This document shows positions 27,196 to 34,992 of a stretch of DNA of 64,000 nucleotides, in pieces. How positions within the stretch are numbered: the stretch's first letter is position 1; each line of letters begins with the position of its first letter. Both the position numbers and the translations under genes were made by a program. The notes beneath the pieces are model-generated. The model saw only the letters and a list, made by a program, of their open reading frames with translations. It was not told the DNA's origin and did not search any database. Source of the stretch: Natrarchaeobius halalkaliphilus (GTDB lineage: Archaea; Halobacteriota; Halobacteria; Halobacteriales; Natrialbaceae); assembly GCF_003841485.1 (NCBI RefSeq), contig NZ_REFY01000005.1, positions 186,001 through 250,000 on the forward strand, read 5' to 3'.

Positions 27196-27319
27196 CGAAC
27201 GTATAGAGACCGACGTGCGATTTGTATCCGACTCGTTTTCAGTTAATATACGATCCGAGAGCGGTGTTGGTACCAGGTATACTTTTATATATCACAGACA
27301 ATCATCTACTTGACTCGTA

Positions 27320-28402
27320 ATGAGACGTAGATCGTTCATCAAAGCAAGCGGTGCAGTAGGTACCGGGTTAGTGATCGCAGGCTGTACTGGCGACGGGAAC
27401 GGCGACGGAAACGGAACCGACGACGGAAACGGAACCGGCAATGGCAACGGGAATGGTAACGGAGACGATACCGGGAACGACGACCTCGAGATGCCCGATA
27501 CGATCCGCATCGGGACGCCGTCGCCCGACGCCCCCACCTGGGAGATGAGTTCGCATCCAGGGCTACAGTACGCCCTCGAGGATCGAGGTCACGATACCGA
27601 CCTCACTCGTGAGCAGTTCACCGGCTTTACCGGAATGGCGGCGGCGTTCGTCTCCGACGAGGCCGATATGGGGTACATGGGCCTCTCCTCGCTAATCAAC
27701 GCGATCGAAGAGGGGTTCCCGCTCGTTGGCTTTGCGGGCTACATCAACGAGTACGTGTTCCCGGTCGTCGTGTCCTCGGACATCGACGGGTGGGAGGACC
27801 TCCGTGGCGGCGACGTCGCGATTCACGACCCGGATTCGATCTCGACGCCGTCCGCACAGATCACGATCAGAGAGGAACTCGGGTCGATCGACGACGTCAA
27901 CTACCGAAGTATTCTGGGAACGACGAACCGGCTTTCCGCACTCGAAGCCGGCGAGGTCGACGGGGCGGCGGTCTTCGACTCCGGGGCCTACCAGGCCGAA
28001 GCAGAAGGCTACGGACAGGTACTGTCGCATCCGACCGAATACGACGTTCTCAACCAGCAGACGGTCGCGCTGTGGGTGACGCTCGAGGAGAACTTAGAAG
28101 AGAACCCGGAGGTCTACGGAGAGATCGCGGACTGTCTCCGACAGGGCCACGGCGAACTCTACGAACGCGACGGGGACGAAGTACTCGACGACGCGCTCGC
28201 GAGCGGGATCTACCCCGACTTCGATCGAGAAAATCACCAGCAGTCGTTCGAGATCATCAGGGAAGCCGAGCTCTGGCCCGACGGGATCGACATCACCGAA
28301 GAAGAACTCGAGCGGTCGCTCGACGTTCTGGAAGCGACGGGACTCATCGACGAGGACCGACGGCTGTCCCGTGACGAGGTCTTCGACGACCGATTCGTCT
28401 GA
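27320..28402 (+). CDS. Tat-exported lipoprotein substrate-binding protein (second paralogue)
   Basis: Paralogue of the SBP at 11089. The signal MRRRSFIKASG is a full twin-arginine motif, the lipobox ends VIAGC, and a Gly/Asn/Asp linker of about 35 residues follows. The mature part begins DTIRIGTPSPD. A strong TATA region (ACTTTTATATATC) lies about 30-40 bp upstream. It probably loads the same TauBC-like importer with a second substrate. Confidence 0.9.
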   Translation: MRRRSFIKASGAVGTGLVIAGCTGDGNGDGNGTDDGNGTGNGNGNGNGDDTGNDDLEMPDTIRIGTPSPDAPTWEMSSHPGLQYALEDRGHDTDLTREQFTGFTGMAAAFVSDEADMGYMGLSSLINAIEEGFPLVGFAGYINEYVFPVVVSSDIDGWEDLRGGDVAIHDPDSISTPSAQITIREELGSIDDVNYRSILGTTNRLSALEAGEVDGAAVFDSGAYQAEAEGYGQVLSHPTEYDVLNQQTVALWVTLEENLEENPEVYGEIADCLRQGHGELYERDGDEVLDDALASGIYPDFDRENHQQSFEIIREAELWPDGIDITEEELERSLDVLEATGLIDEDRRLSRDEVFDDRFV

Positions 28403-28571
28403 TCGGGAACCGATTCAGGACGGATCGAACACCGCTATCGAACGGACGAAAAACGGAGGACAGCGCCACGATCGAAAGCGATCCCAGATGAAGACACGAC
28501 ATACGAATCGGCCGACGAATCCGGCCAGCACCGACCGATCGGATGCGCCGGCAGCAGCGTCGCCGCTCATC

Positions 28572-28579
28572 GGAGGTGA
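28572..28579 (+). promoter_or_regulatory. Strong Shine-Dalgarno before the GTG of the riboflavin-kinase fusion gene
   Basis: GGAGGTGA lies 6 bp before the GTG at 28586. Such a full motif is unusual in this window, where most starts are leaderless or coupled. It fixes this GTG as the start and implies translation from an internal position of a longer transcript, probably from the SBP gene. Confidence 0.65.
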
Positions 28580-28585
28580 CCGCTC

Positions 28586-29521
28586 GTGAACGGTCGAGTC
28601 ACGTCCGGGGAGGGACAGGCACGAGGGTTCATCGAAGCCGCGAGTGAACTCCTCACCGACGCGCTCGGCTTTCGCCCCTATCCCGGAACGCTCAACCTCG
28701 AGAACGCCGGCCGACTCGAGTCGCTCTCCGCCGAGAGACATCCGATACCGGGGGACGACCACTGCGAGGGAATCGTTACGCGTTCGTGCCGGATCGGCGG
28801 GCTTCGGGGGGCCGTCGTCGAGCCCATCGTTCCGAACTACCCCGACGAGAAAACCGAACTGGTCGCCCCGGTTCGCATCCGGTCGGTGTTCGATCTGGCG
28901 GACGGTTCCGAAGTCGATCTGACGGCTGCCGACCGGTGTGACGGGGCGTGGAACCCGACGATCGACGGTCGATCGATCGATGCGTTCGACGGCGTCGTCT
29001 TCGATCTCGACAAGACGCTTCTCACGCTCGACGTCGACTGGCCGGCCGTCCACCGCGACGTCGAAGCGCTCCTCGAGTCGGTTCTCGAGAAGCCACTGCC
29101 CACCTACACGAGGCTCGAGGTCTTCGAACTGGCAGCGAAGGCCGGCCGGAGCGACGAGCTCGAGTCGCTACTCGCGGATCGCGAGCGAGCGGGGGCACGA
29201 ACGGCGAACTCCCGCCCACTGCTGGACGTCGTCGCGGATCTCGACTGCCCCGTCGGGATCTGTACGGCCAACGCCGAACGGGCCGCGGAGATCGCTCTCG
29301 AGCGATTCGGCGCGCTGGGCGACGTGGACGCGATCGTCGGTCGCGATACGCTGGCACAAGACAAACCGCATCCACGGACGCTGCTCGAGGTCGTTCGAAC
29401 CCTGAACGTCGCCCCCGGAAACGTACTGTACGTCGGTGACGAAGAGACCGATGCGGAACTCGCCGTCGCTGCGGAGACGTCGTACGCACATCCCGATCAG
29501 TTTCGGGGAGACGGTGTCTGA
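28586..29521 (+). CDS. CTP-dependent riboflavin kinase fused to HAD phosphatase
   Basis: Two domains in 311 residues. Residues 1-118 match the archaeal CTP-dependent riboflavin kinase: GRVTSGEGQ, LGFRPYPGTLNL at 28-38 and APVRIRSVFDLADG at 94-107, which line up with the M. jannaschii enzyme. Residues 132-310 are a HAD phosphatase with motif I VFDLDKT (Asp140, Asp142), a motif II Thr in ICTAN, the QDKPHP lysine and motif IV VGDEETD. The kinase makes FMN, the substrate of UbiX, two genes upstream. The HAD domain may act on a phosphorylated precursor. Roles inferred from domains and context. Confidence 0.82.
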   Translation: MNGRVTSGEGQARGFIEAASELLTDALGFRPYPGTLNLENAGRLESLSAERHPIPGDDHCEGIVTRSCRIGGLRGAVVEPIVPNYPDEKTELVAPVRIRSVFDLADGSEVDLTAADRCDGAWNPTIDGRSIDAFDGVVFDLDKTLLTLDVDWPAVHRDVEALLESVLEKPLPTYTRLEVFELAAKAGRSDELESLLADRERAGARTANSRPLLDVVADLDCPVGICTANAERAAEIALERFGALGDVDAIVGRDTLAQDKPHPRTLLEVVRTLNVAPGNVLYVGDEETDAELAVAAETSYAHPDQFRGDGV

Positions 29522-29681
29522 GGGCGAGCGGTATCCGCCAGACGATGGTTGAGACCGATCAATGCCCGTCAGAAGATGGTCGAGCATCCAGTAACGGGAT
29601 CGACACGTAACGAGGAAAACCGTCGAGGGAGGCCGATGAGTGACAGCTCGCTCGAGACCGATGATAGCTCGCGAGCGGTGG

Positions 29682-30473
29682 TTACTCGCCCGAGAACTCG
29701 GCGCTTCGCTTCTCTCTGAACGCTGCAATTCCTTCCGCGTGATCTTCGCTGGCACCCAGAATCGCGTTCGCTCGAGCTTCGTTCTCGAGTGCTTCGTCGA
29801 ACGTCGCGTTCACGCCCTCGTGAAGCAACTGCTTCGAGAGGCCGTGTGCTCGGGTCGGTCCGTCGCGCAATCGATCGACGAGATCGGAAAGGGTGTCGTC
29901 GAGTTCCGATTCGGGAACCGCGTAATTCACCAATCCGAGTTCTTCGGCTTCGGTCCCGTCGACGGGGCGTCCGGTCATGACGAGTTCCTTTGCGACGCAG
30001 AGGCTGGTGTTCTGGGGGAGGAGATACGAACCGCCGCAATCGATCGAAAGCCCGACGTTCTTGAACCCCTCGATGAGTCGTGCGTCTTCGGTTGCAACGA
30101 TCATGTCACAGGCGAGTGCGAGGTTCGCACCTGCGCCGATAGCATCGCCCTGTAGCCGACAGACGACCGGTTTCTCGAGGTCGACGAGCGCCCTGATCGG
30201 TCGATGAATACCCTGCGTGATGTAGTCGAGACGCTCGATCGGCGTGACGTCGTCGTCGAGTAACGTCCCGAGTTTCTTCACGTCGCCACCGCCACAGAAA
30301 ACGTCTCCCGTCGCTCGTAAGACGAGGACGCGGACGTCGTCGTCCACCGCGGCTTCCTCGACGTAGTCGACGAGCGCGTCGATCACGGATTCGTTCATCG
30401 CGTTTCGTGCATCCGGTCGATCGAGGACGAGTTCGGCAACGCCGTCGTCTACGGAGTATTGTACGTCGGACAT
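29682..30473 (-). CDS. Enoyl-CoA hydratase/isomerase (crotonase family)
   Basis: 263-residue crotonase with the N-terminal LVLDRPDARNAMN and the oxyanion-hole region FCGGGDVKKL. The position of the usual second Glu (hydratase) lies in a GGSYLLPQ segment, as in PaaG/PaaF-like isomerases and hydratases. A TATA-like GCTTTAATGG is about 27 bp upstream on the minus strand. It fits ring opening or beta-oxidation of the CoA esters from the PaaABC system that follows. Confidence 0.9.
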   Translation of the reverse strand: MSDVQYSVDDGVAELVLDRPDARNAMNESVIDALVDYVEEAAVDDDVRVLVLRATGDVFCGGGDVKKLGTLLDDDVTPIERLDYITQGIHRPIRALVDLEKPVVCRLQGDAIGAGANLALACDMIVATEDARLIEGFKNVGLSIDCGGSYLLPQNTSLCVAKELVMTGRPVDGTEAEELGLVNYAVPESELDDTLSDLVDRLRDGPTRAHGLSKQLLHEGVNATFDEALENEARANAILGASEDHAEGIAAFREKRSAEFSGE

Positions 30474-30678
30474 ACCTGACGTATCGTCTACTCGTCCATT
30501 AAAGCTAGCGGTACGGATGCAACGTCCGCGATACTCGGGAAACTCGGTATCTGAACGCGGTGTTTAACACACGCTTAGTGTGTGTAAGAGGACGTCGAAC
30601 GACGGGTGAACGACGGAGCATAAACGACAAAATCGACGACAGAAACGGGACGATACGAACCGACGAGGGCGACGTCGA

Positions 30679-30960
30679 TTACGGCGTGTCGTCCGGATGA
30701 AGCTCGACGTCCGAACACGGGGTTGCCACACAGGTGAGGATATAGCCGTCGGCCTCCTCGTTCGGTGTGAGCATCATCGCGTCCTCCTGGGAGATCTCGC
30801 CGGAGGCGTGCATGGCACAGATGCCACAGTGGCCCATCCGGCACTGATACGGAAGGTCCAGGCCGTACTTCTCGGCGGCGTCGAGGATGCTTTCGTTTCC
30901 GTCTTCGGACATCTCGAACTCGATGTCCCTGGACGGAATCTCGATCGAGTGGTCGGTCAT
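30679..30960 (-). CDS. Plant-type [2Fe-2S] ferredoxin (cassette 2)
   Basis: 93-residue paralogue of the ferredoxin at 20708, sharing ESILDAAEK, YQCRMGHCGIC and GYILTCVATP. It is the ferredoxin part of a PaaE-type reductase without the flavin domain. It starts 2 bases after the GNAT stop. Its neighbours are the assembly factor, thioesterase and PaaABC genes, so electron transfer to the PaaA diiron centre is the obvious role. Confidence 0.93.
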   Translation of the reverse strand: MTDHSIEIPSRDIEFEMSEDGNESILDAAEKYGLDLPYQCRMGHCGICAMHASGEISQEDAMMLTPNEEADGYILTCVATPCSDVELHPDDTP

Positions 30961-30961
30961 A

Positions 30962-31444
30962 CTACAGCGATGCCTCGTAGGTGTACTCGATCTGCTCCAG
31001 GCCGTACTCGTCGTAGATATCCTTCAGGTAGTCGTTCTGTGCGAGGACGTTTACGCGGTAGAACGGCAAGTCTTTTTCGTCGGTAAACCACTGTTCTGCA
31101 GCCTCGAGAAGCGACTCTTCGATACCGTTGCCCTGGTACTCGTCTCGGACGTGATGGCCGAACACCATCCCGTGTTGAGTGAGTTGGAAAATCGGGTGTG
31201 AGCCCATGATCCGCACTTCGATCACGCCGAGCAATCCGTCGGCTTCCTCGGAATCAGCGACGAGGATCGCGGCCTTCGAGGAGTTGACCATCTGGTTCAG
31301 GAAGTAGTTCCGCCACTGCTCGCCGGCCTCGTCTTTGTGCGTATACCGGTCGTCGATGTCCGATAGCTGATCGGAGTACTCATACCAGAGATCGAGGATG
31401 TCGTCGGCGTCCTCTTCCGTCGCGAACGTTATCTCGTAGTTCAT
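30962..31444 (-). CDS. GNAT-fold acetyltransferase-like protein (cassette 2)
   Basis: 160-residue paralogue of the GNAT at 20986, very similar along the whole length (shared DILDLWYEYSD, GEQWRNYFL, GVIEVRIMG and HPIFQL). CoA-binding motif HHVRDEYQGNGI. It is fixed to the ferredoxin gene as in cassette 1, next to the second diiron oxygenase. Its function in ring degradation is unknown. Confidence 0.87.
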   Translation of the reverse strand: MNYEITFATEEDADDILDLWYEYSDQLSDIDDRYTHKDEAGEQWRNYFLNQMVNSSKAAILVADSEEADGLLGVIEVRIMGSHPIFQLTQHGMVFGHHVRDEYQGNGIEESLLEAAEQWFTDEKDLPFYRVNVLAQNDYLKDIYDEYGLEQIEYTYEASL

Positions 31445-31540
31445 ACGGAACGGTTGGTATCCGAGTACAAAGTGATTTCGGGACTCGAGCGGAACGAAAA
31501 GACGCCACAGGGGGATCGAACGGATACACCGCGTTCCGTC

Positions 31541-31870
31541 TCAAACCGAAATACCGAGCGACTGGAGTTGCTGTTTGCCGGCTTCGGTCATCTTGTCTTT
31601 CGTCCAGACCGGATCCCAGACGATATCGACGTCGACGCTTTCGACGTCCGACAGTTCGAGCAGGCGTTCTTCGACTTCCTCGACCATGAGCTGAGCGGCG
31701 GGACAGCCCATCGCGGTGAGCGTCATGTCCACGTCGACGTGGCCGTCGTCGTGTGTGACCTCGTAGATGAGTCCGAGATCCACGATGCTGATCGGAAGTT
31801 CTGGGTCGGTGACGTCTTCGAGTGCTGTGCGACACTGCTCGGCAGTGGACGCCGCTTCGCTGTGTGCCAT
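31541..31870 (-). CDS. MIP18/DUF59 iron-sulfur assembly protein, PaaD N-terminal-domain equivalent
   Basis: 109 residues with DPELPISIVDLGLI, the MGCP motif (TAMGCPAAQ) and DIVWDPVWT, all typical of the MIP18 family and of the first domain of PaaD/PaaJ. PaaD is needed to mature the phenylacetyl-CoA epoxidase. In bacteria PaaD also has a C-terminal zinc ribbon; here that ribbon is a separate gene at 34516. A good TATA (GGTATATTATC) lies about 23-33 bp upstream. Confidence 0.88.
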   Translation of the reverse strand: MAHSEAASTAEQCRTALEDVTDPELPISIVDLGLIYEVTHDDGHVDVDMTLTAMGCPAAQLMVEEVEERLLELSDVESVDVDIVWDPVWTKDKMTEAGKQQLQSLGISV

Positions 31871-31936
31871 TGCCAGATCGTAAGTGTGTGTCGATAATAT
31901 ACCTTCGGGTGAACTCGCAGCCGGCGGGACCTGCGA

Positions 31937-32350
31937 TCACTCCCAGACGTACGCTTCGAGGGCGTCCCGGAACGTCGCCGGAATCTCGACGGTCGTTCCG
32001 GGCTCTCGAGTCGAGAGACAGACCCTCGTCAGTTCGATCTCGAAGGCCTCGTAGTCGTGAGTGGTGTTTCGTGCGACCGCACGGACGTCGAACGATTTGG
32101 TTCCGATCGAGTCGACGCCGACCCGAACGGCGACTTCATCACCGAGTTCGATCGGGCCGCGAAAGTCGCCTTCGGCGTGGGCGATCGGAAAGAGGACCCC
32201 GAGTTCCTCGTCGAGACGCGGAATCGTGTATCCCATCTCCGCGAACCACTCCTCTTCCGTGACGTGCACGTAGTTGAACAGCCGGCCGTAAAACACGCGA
32301 CCAGCGTAATCGATGTCCTCGAATCTGGCCGTAATCGTGTGTGTGAACAT
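31937..32350 (-). CDS. Hot-dog acyl-CoA thioesterase, 4-hydroxybenzoyl-CoA thioesterase/YbgC type
   Basis: 137-residue single hot-dog domain from the ATG at 32350 (MFTHTITARF). It carries EDIDYAGRVFYGRLFNYVHVTEEE in segments that match the catalytic region of 4-hydroxybenzoyl-CoA thioesterase (Asp in the DxDxxGxV-like motif). PaaI/PaaY-like thioesterases relieve CoA trapping by dead-end epoxide products. It is divergent from paaA. Confidence 0.87.
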   Translation of the reverse strand: MFTHTITARFEDIDYAGRVFYGRLFNYVHVTEEEWFAEMGYTIPRLDEELGVLFPIAHAEGDFRGPIELGDEVAVRVGVDSIGTKSFDVRAVARNTTHDYEAFEIELTRVCLSTREPGTTVEIPATFRDALEAYVWE

Positions 32351-32526
32351 CGTTCGAGGATTACGCCGCGCTGTGATGAACCTTGCGACCGAGAGCAGGC
32401 ACGGAACGCGGACGGCCACGCCGGGGGTCGGACGTTTCCCGAGGTCGGTCGGGTCCGAATCGCCTGTGGAGTATCAATCGTTGTGGATGGTACAGGGGGC
32501 TTGCATTCTTAGCAAGAACTATAGTG

Positions 32527-33453
32527 ATGCAGCCACGAGTATATGATGATATGGGCGTCGTAGAACGTCAGTTAGAGGAGCTTAAATCGGAGTGTAAAGC
32601 CGACGATGATGTCGTCGTAAGCCGTGTCTCCCGTGGCGAGACGATCGAGACGATCGAGGAGATGAGTCCGAACTACCTCGAGACGCTGGTCGAGTTCATG
32701 CTCACGCAACACGACACGGAGATCATGAGCGCGTGTGCGTACCACCCCGCAGCCACGCAGAAAGCGCCGACGCTGGACGCGAAGATCTCCGGCAGCGCCG
32801 TCGTTCAGGACGAGGTCGGCCACGCGAACCTGGGATATCGCGTCCTCTCGGACCTCGGGTTCGACAAGGAGGCGCTCATGTACGAGCGCGATCCCAAGGA
32901 GTGGCGGAACATGCGCGTGTTCGACGAGCCGTTCGAGAACTTCGCCGAGTTCGCCTGCGGTGTCGGGTTTTACGACCGGGCCGGCACGATCCAGATCGGT
33001 GACATCGAGGAGAACTGTTCGTTCGGTCCGTGGCGACGCTACGAGCGAAAGGTCGTCGCTGAAGAAGGGTTCCACAAACGACTCGGAGACATGTGGTTCA
33101 AGCGGCTCGGAAGCGGCACGCCCGAACAGCAACAGGCGCTTCAGGACGCCGTCGACAAGATGTTCCCCAAGGCGATCGCGTTCCTCGGTCACCCCGAGAA
33201 CGAAGGGAAGGCGATCCAGCAGATTCGCGAGTACAGCCTCCGGAAGGGGACGAACCACGAACACCGCCAGGAGTGGCTCAGGCAGGTCTACGAGACGTTC
33301 GATTCACTCGAGGTCGATATTCCGATCGGCTACGACGAGAGCGAAGACGAGTACGACGTCACGTTCGACATGGACTGGAAGGGCGTCTACAGCGAGTGGA
33401 AAGAATCGCCGGGTCCGGTTGACCACATCCAGACCGTCCAGGGTGTCGCATGA
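32527..33453 (+). CDS. paaA: Phenylacetyl-CoA 1,2-epoxidase catalytic subunit PaaA
   Basis: 308-residue diiron subunit that epoxidises the ring of phenylacetyl-CoA or a related aryl-CoA. The diiron motifs are E96-V-G-H99 (VQDEVGHANLG) and E180-G-F-H183 (EEGFHKRLG), with further Glu at about 65 and 174. The ATG at 32527 (MQPRVYDDMG) is chosen; the longer frame is not conserved in type. It is followed with 4-base overlaps by paaB and paaC. Confidence 0.93.
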   Translation: MQPRVYDDMGVVERQLEELKSECKADDDVVVSRVSRGETIETIEEMSPNYLETLVEFMLTQHDTEIMSACAYHPAATQKAPTLDAKISGSAVVQDEVGHANLGYRVLSDLGFDKEALMYERDPKEWRNMRVFDEPFENFAEFACGVGFYDRAGTIQIGDIEENCSFGPWRRYERKVVAEEGFHKRLGDMWFKRLGSGTPEQQQALQDAVDKMFPKAIAFLGHPENEGKAIQQIREYSLRKGTNHEHRQEWLRQVYETFDSLEVDIPIGYDESEDEYDVTFDMDWKGVYSEWKESPGPVDHIQTVQGVA

Positions 33454-33722
33454 AAGGGAAACGCACGTACGAGGTGCTCGCGCGAATCAACGCCGGCGAA
33501 CCGCTCCAGTCGATCGGGAGCGTCGACGCCTCGAGCGACGAGTTCGCAAAGCAGTACGCAGAGATGTTCTACGACGAAGAAGACTGGGAGGTCCTCTTCG
33601 TCGTCGACCGCAAGGACATCCTCAAGGTTAGCGGAGATCCGGGTCACGAGTACAAGGACGTCGGTGGGGAGATCGACGATGGAGCCGTCGGCTTCGTCAA
33701 ACGAGCGGGTGGTACCCAATGA
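33450..33722 (+). CDS. paaB: Phenylacetyl-CoA epoxidase subunit PaaB
   Basis: 90-residue non-catalytic bridge subunit of the epoxidase. Recognised by the start TYEVLARINAGEPLQSIGSV and the YAEMFYDEEDWEVLFVV stretch. It overlaps paaA and paaC by 4 bases each (ATGA), so the three subunits are co-translated. Confidence 0.9.
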   Translation: MKGKRTYEVLARINAGEPLQSIGSVDASSDEFAKQYAEMFYDEEDWEVLFVVDRKDILKVSGDPGHEYKDVGGEIDDGAVGFVKRAGGTQ

Positions 33723-34516
33723 GTACTGACTCAGCAGTCTCGACCGAAGCGCGCGACGCCGCATACGACCTCGCAGTGGTCCTCGCCGATACGGAGTTCA
33801 TCAGCGCCCACCGGTACTCGGAATGGGGGATGCTCGGCGCACCCAGCATCGAAGAGGACATCGCGCTGTCGTCAGTGATCCAAGACGAGCTCGGTCACGG
33901 ACGTGCCGCCTACAAGGCGGCGGCCGATCTTGGTGAGACGTCAGTCGACGATCTCCTCTACGAGCGGTCGGTCGACGAGTGGCGGAGCCCGACGGTCCTC
34001 GATAGCCAGTTGGACAACTGGGCCGAGATCGTGGCTTCGCTCGCCGTGCTCGATTACGCGACCGTTCTCGTCTACGAGAACTTACAGAACAGCTCGGTCG
34101 ACGAGCTTTCGGGCATTGCAGAGAAGGTTCTCCAGGAAGAATCACAGCACATCCAGCACGGTCACGTCTGGCTGGGTGTCTTCGCTGACGAGAGCGAAGG
34201 CGAGTATCCCAAAGAAGAGCTACAGGCAGCGCTCGATTCGTTCGTTCCACAGGTCGCCCAGTGGCTCGGACGCAACGACGGCAATGACGTCCTCCTCGAG
34301 GCAGGCGTGTTCGAGCGGTCGAACGAACAAATGCGCGAGGAGTTCCTCTCGGACATCTCGTCCCTGCTCGAGTCCCACGGGTACGACGTTCCAGACGTCG
34401 ACCTCGAATGGGACGAGTGGGACGATCAGAGCCGACGACCATCACCACCGGAGTCTACGTTCGAAGAGACCGTCGACGAAGTGACGGGACGTCAACACAG
34501 GTACCTCGCAGGATAA
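33719..34516 (+). CDS. paaC: Phenylacetyl-CoA epoxidase subunit PaaC
   Basis: 265-residue ferritin-like structural subunit that pairs with PaaA. It contains E57-L-G-H60 and E141-S-Q-H144, so both ExxH motifs of the helical fold are present. The C terminus is strongly acidic with DLEWDEWDD. Its last base is the first base of the zinc-ribbon gene start (taATG), so the four genes form one operon. Confidence 0.9.
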   Translation: MSTDSAVSTEARDAAYDLAVVLADTEFISAHRYSEWGMLGAPSIEEDIALSSVIQDELGHGRAAYKAAADLGETSVDDLLYERSVDEWRSPTVLDSQLDNWAEIVASLAVLDYATVLVYENLQNSSVDELSGIAEKVLQEESQHIQHGHVWLGVFADESEGEYPKEELQAALDSFVPQVAQWLGRNDGNDVLLEAGVFERSNEQMREEFLSDISSLLESHGYDVPDVDLEWDEWDDQSRRPSPPESTFEETVDEVTGRQHRYLAG

Positions 34517-34695
34517 TGTCAGAGAACACGACTCGCTCTCGCGTCACGAACCAACAGGCAGACGGTGCCGAGTGTCCGTACTGTGGGAGCACCGAAACGT
34601 CCCTCGAGAACGCGTTCGGCAGCACGATACTTAAGTCGCAATATCACTGCGACGAATGTATGAACGTGTTCGAACATATAAAGTGGGAAACATAG
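34516..34695 (+). CDS. Stand-alone zinc-ribbon equivalent of the PaaD C-terminal domain
   Basis: 59 residues with CPYCGS (Cys19-type pair), FGSTILKSQYHC and CDEC, the same order as in the C-terminal ribbon of bacterial PaaD (CPxCGS, FGST, then the second CxxC). The start is fused to the paaC stop. With the MIP18 protein at 31541 it reconstitutes a two-piece PaaD. Confidence 0.85.
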   Translation: MSENTTRSRVTNQQADGAECPYCGSTETSLENAFGSTILKSQYHCDECMNVFEHIKWET

Positions 34696-34992
34696 TCTGA
34701 GTTCGAAATAGCGAACCCACACACCGCTATACCTTGCTATACCACCAATTATTGGAGTGTTATCCGTGAATTCTTCGATAGTTCGGGGATAAACCACATG
34801 ACCAATTCATGGCGCGTATCATATACGACCCCAATAATACCGATTCATTGACAGTCATATTTGCTGGCAGAAATTGGTCTCCCGGAAGCGTCGGAGTCAC
34901 GGAAAGCCGTACCGTCCGCTCGCGAATCGCTTCACAATATTCAGCCATAGGCGGGACCAGATTTATGTGTGTGTACGGCGAACTTCCGTCCG
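34696..34992. other. AT-richer intergenic region before rdfA
   Basis: Between the paa operon and rdfA. It is clearly less GC-rich than the surroundings at about 34700-34860. An open frame at 34809-35042 overlaps rdfA in another frame and is not believed. A TATA-like GATTTATGTG lies about 30 bp before the rdfA ATG at 34993. Confidence 0.5.

Noticed and set aside
28488-28589. 33-residue frame (MKTRHTNRPT) whose stop overlaps the GTG of the riboflavin kinase fusion
   Set aside because: The overlap is suggestive of a leader peptide, but composition is like random intergenic DNA and a full Shine-Dalgarno already explains initiation.
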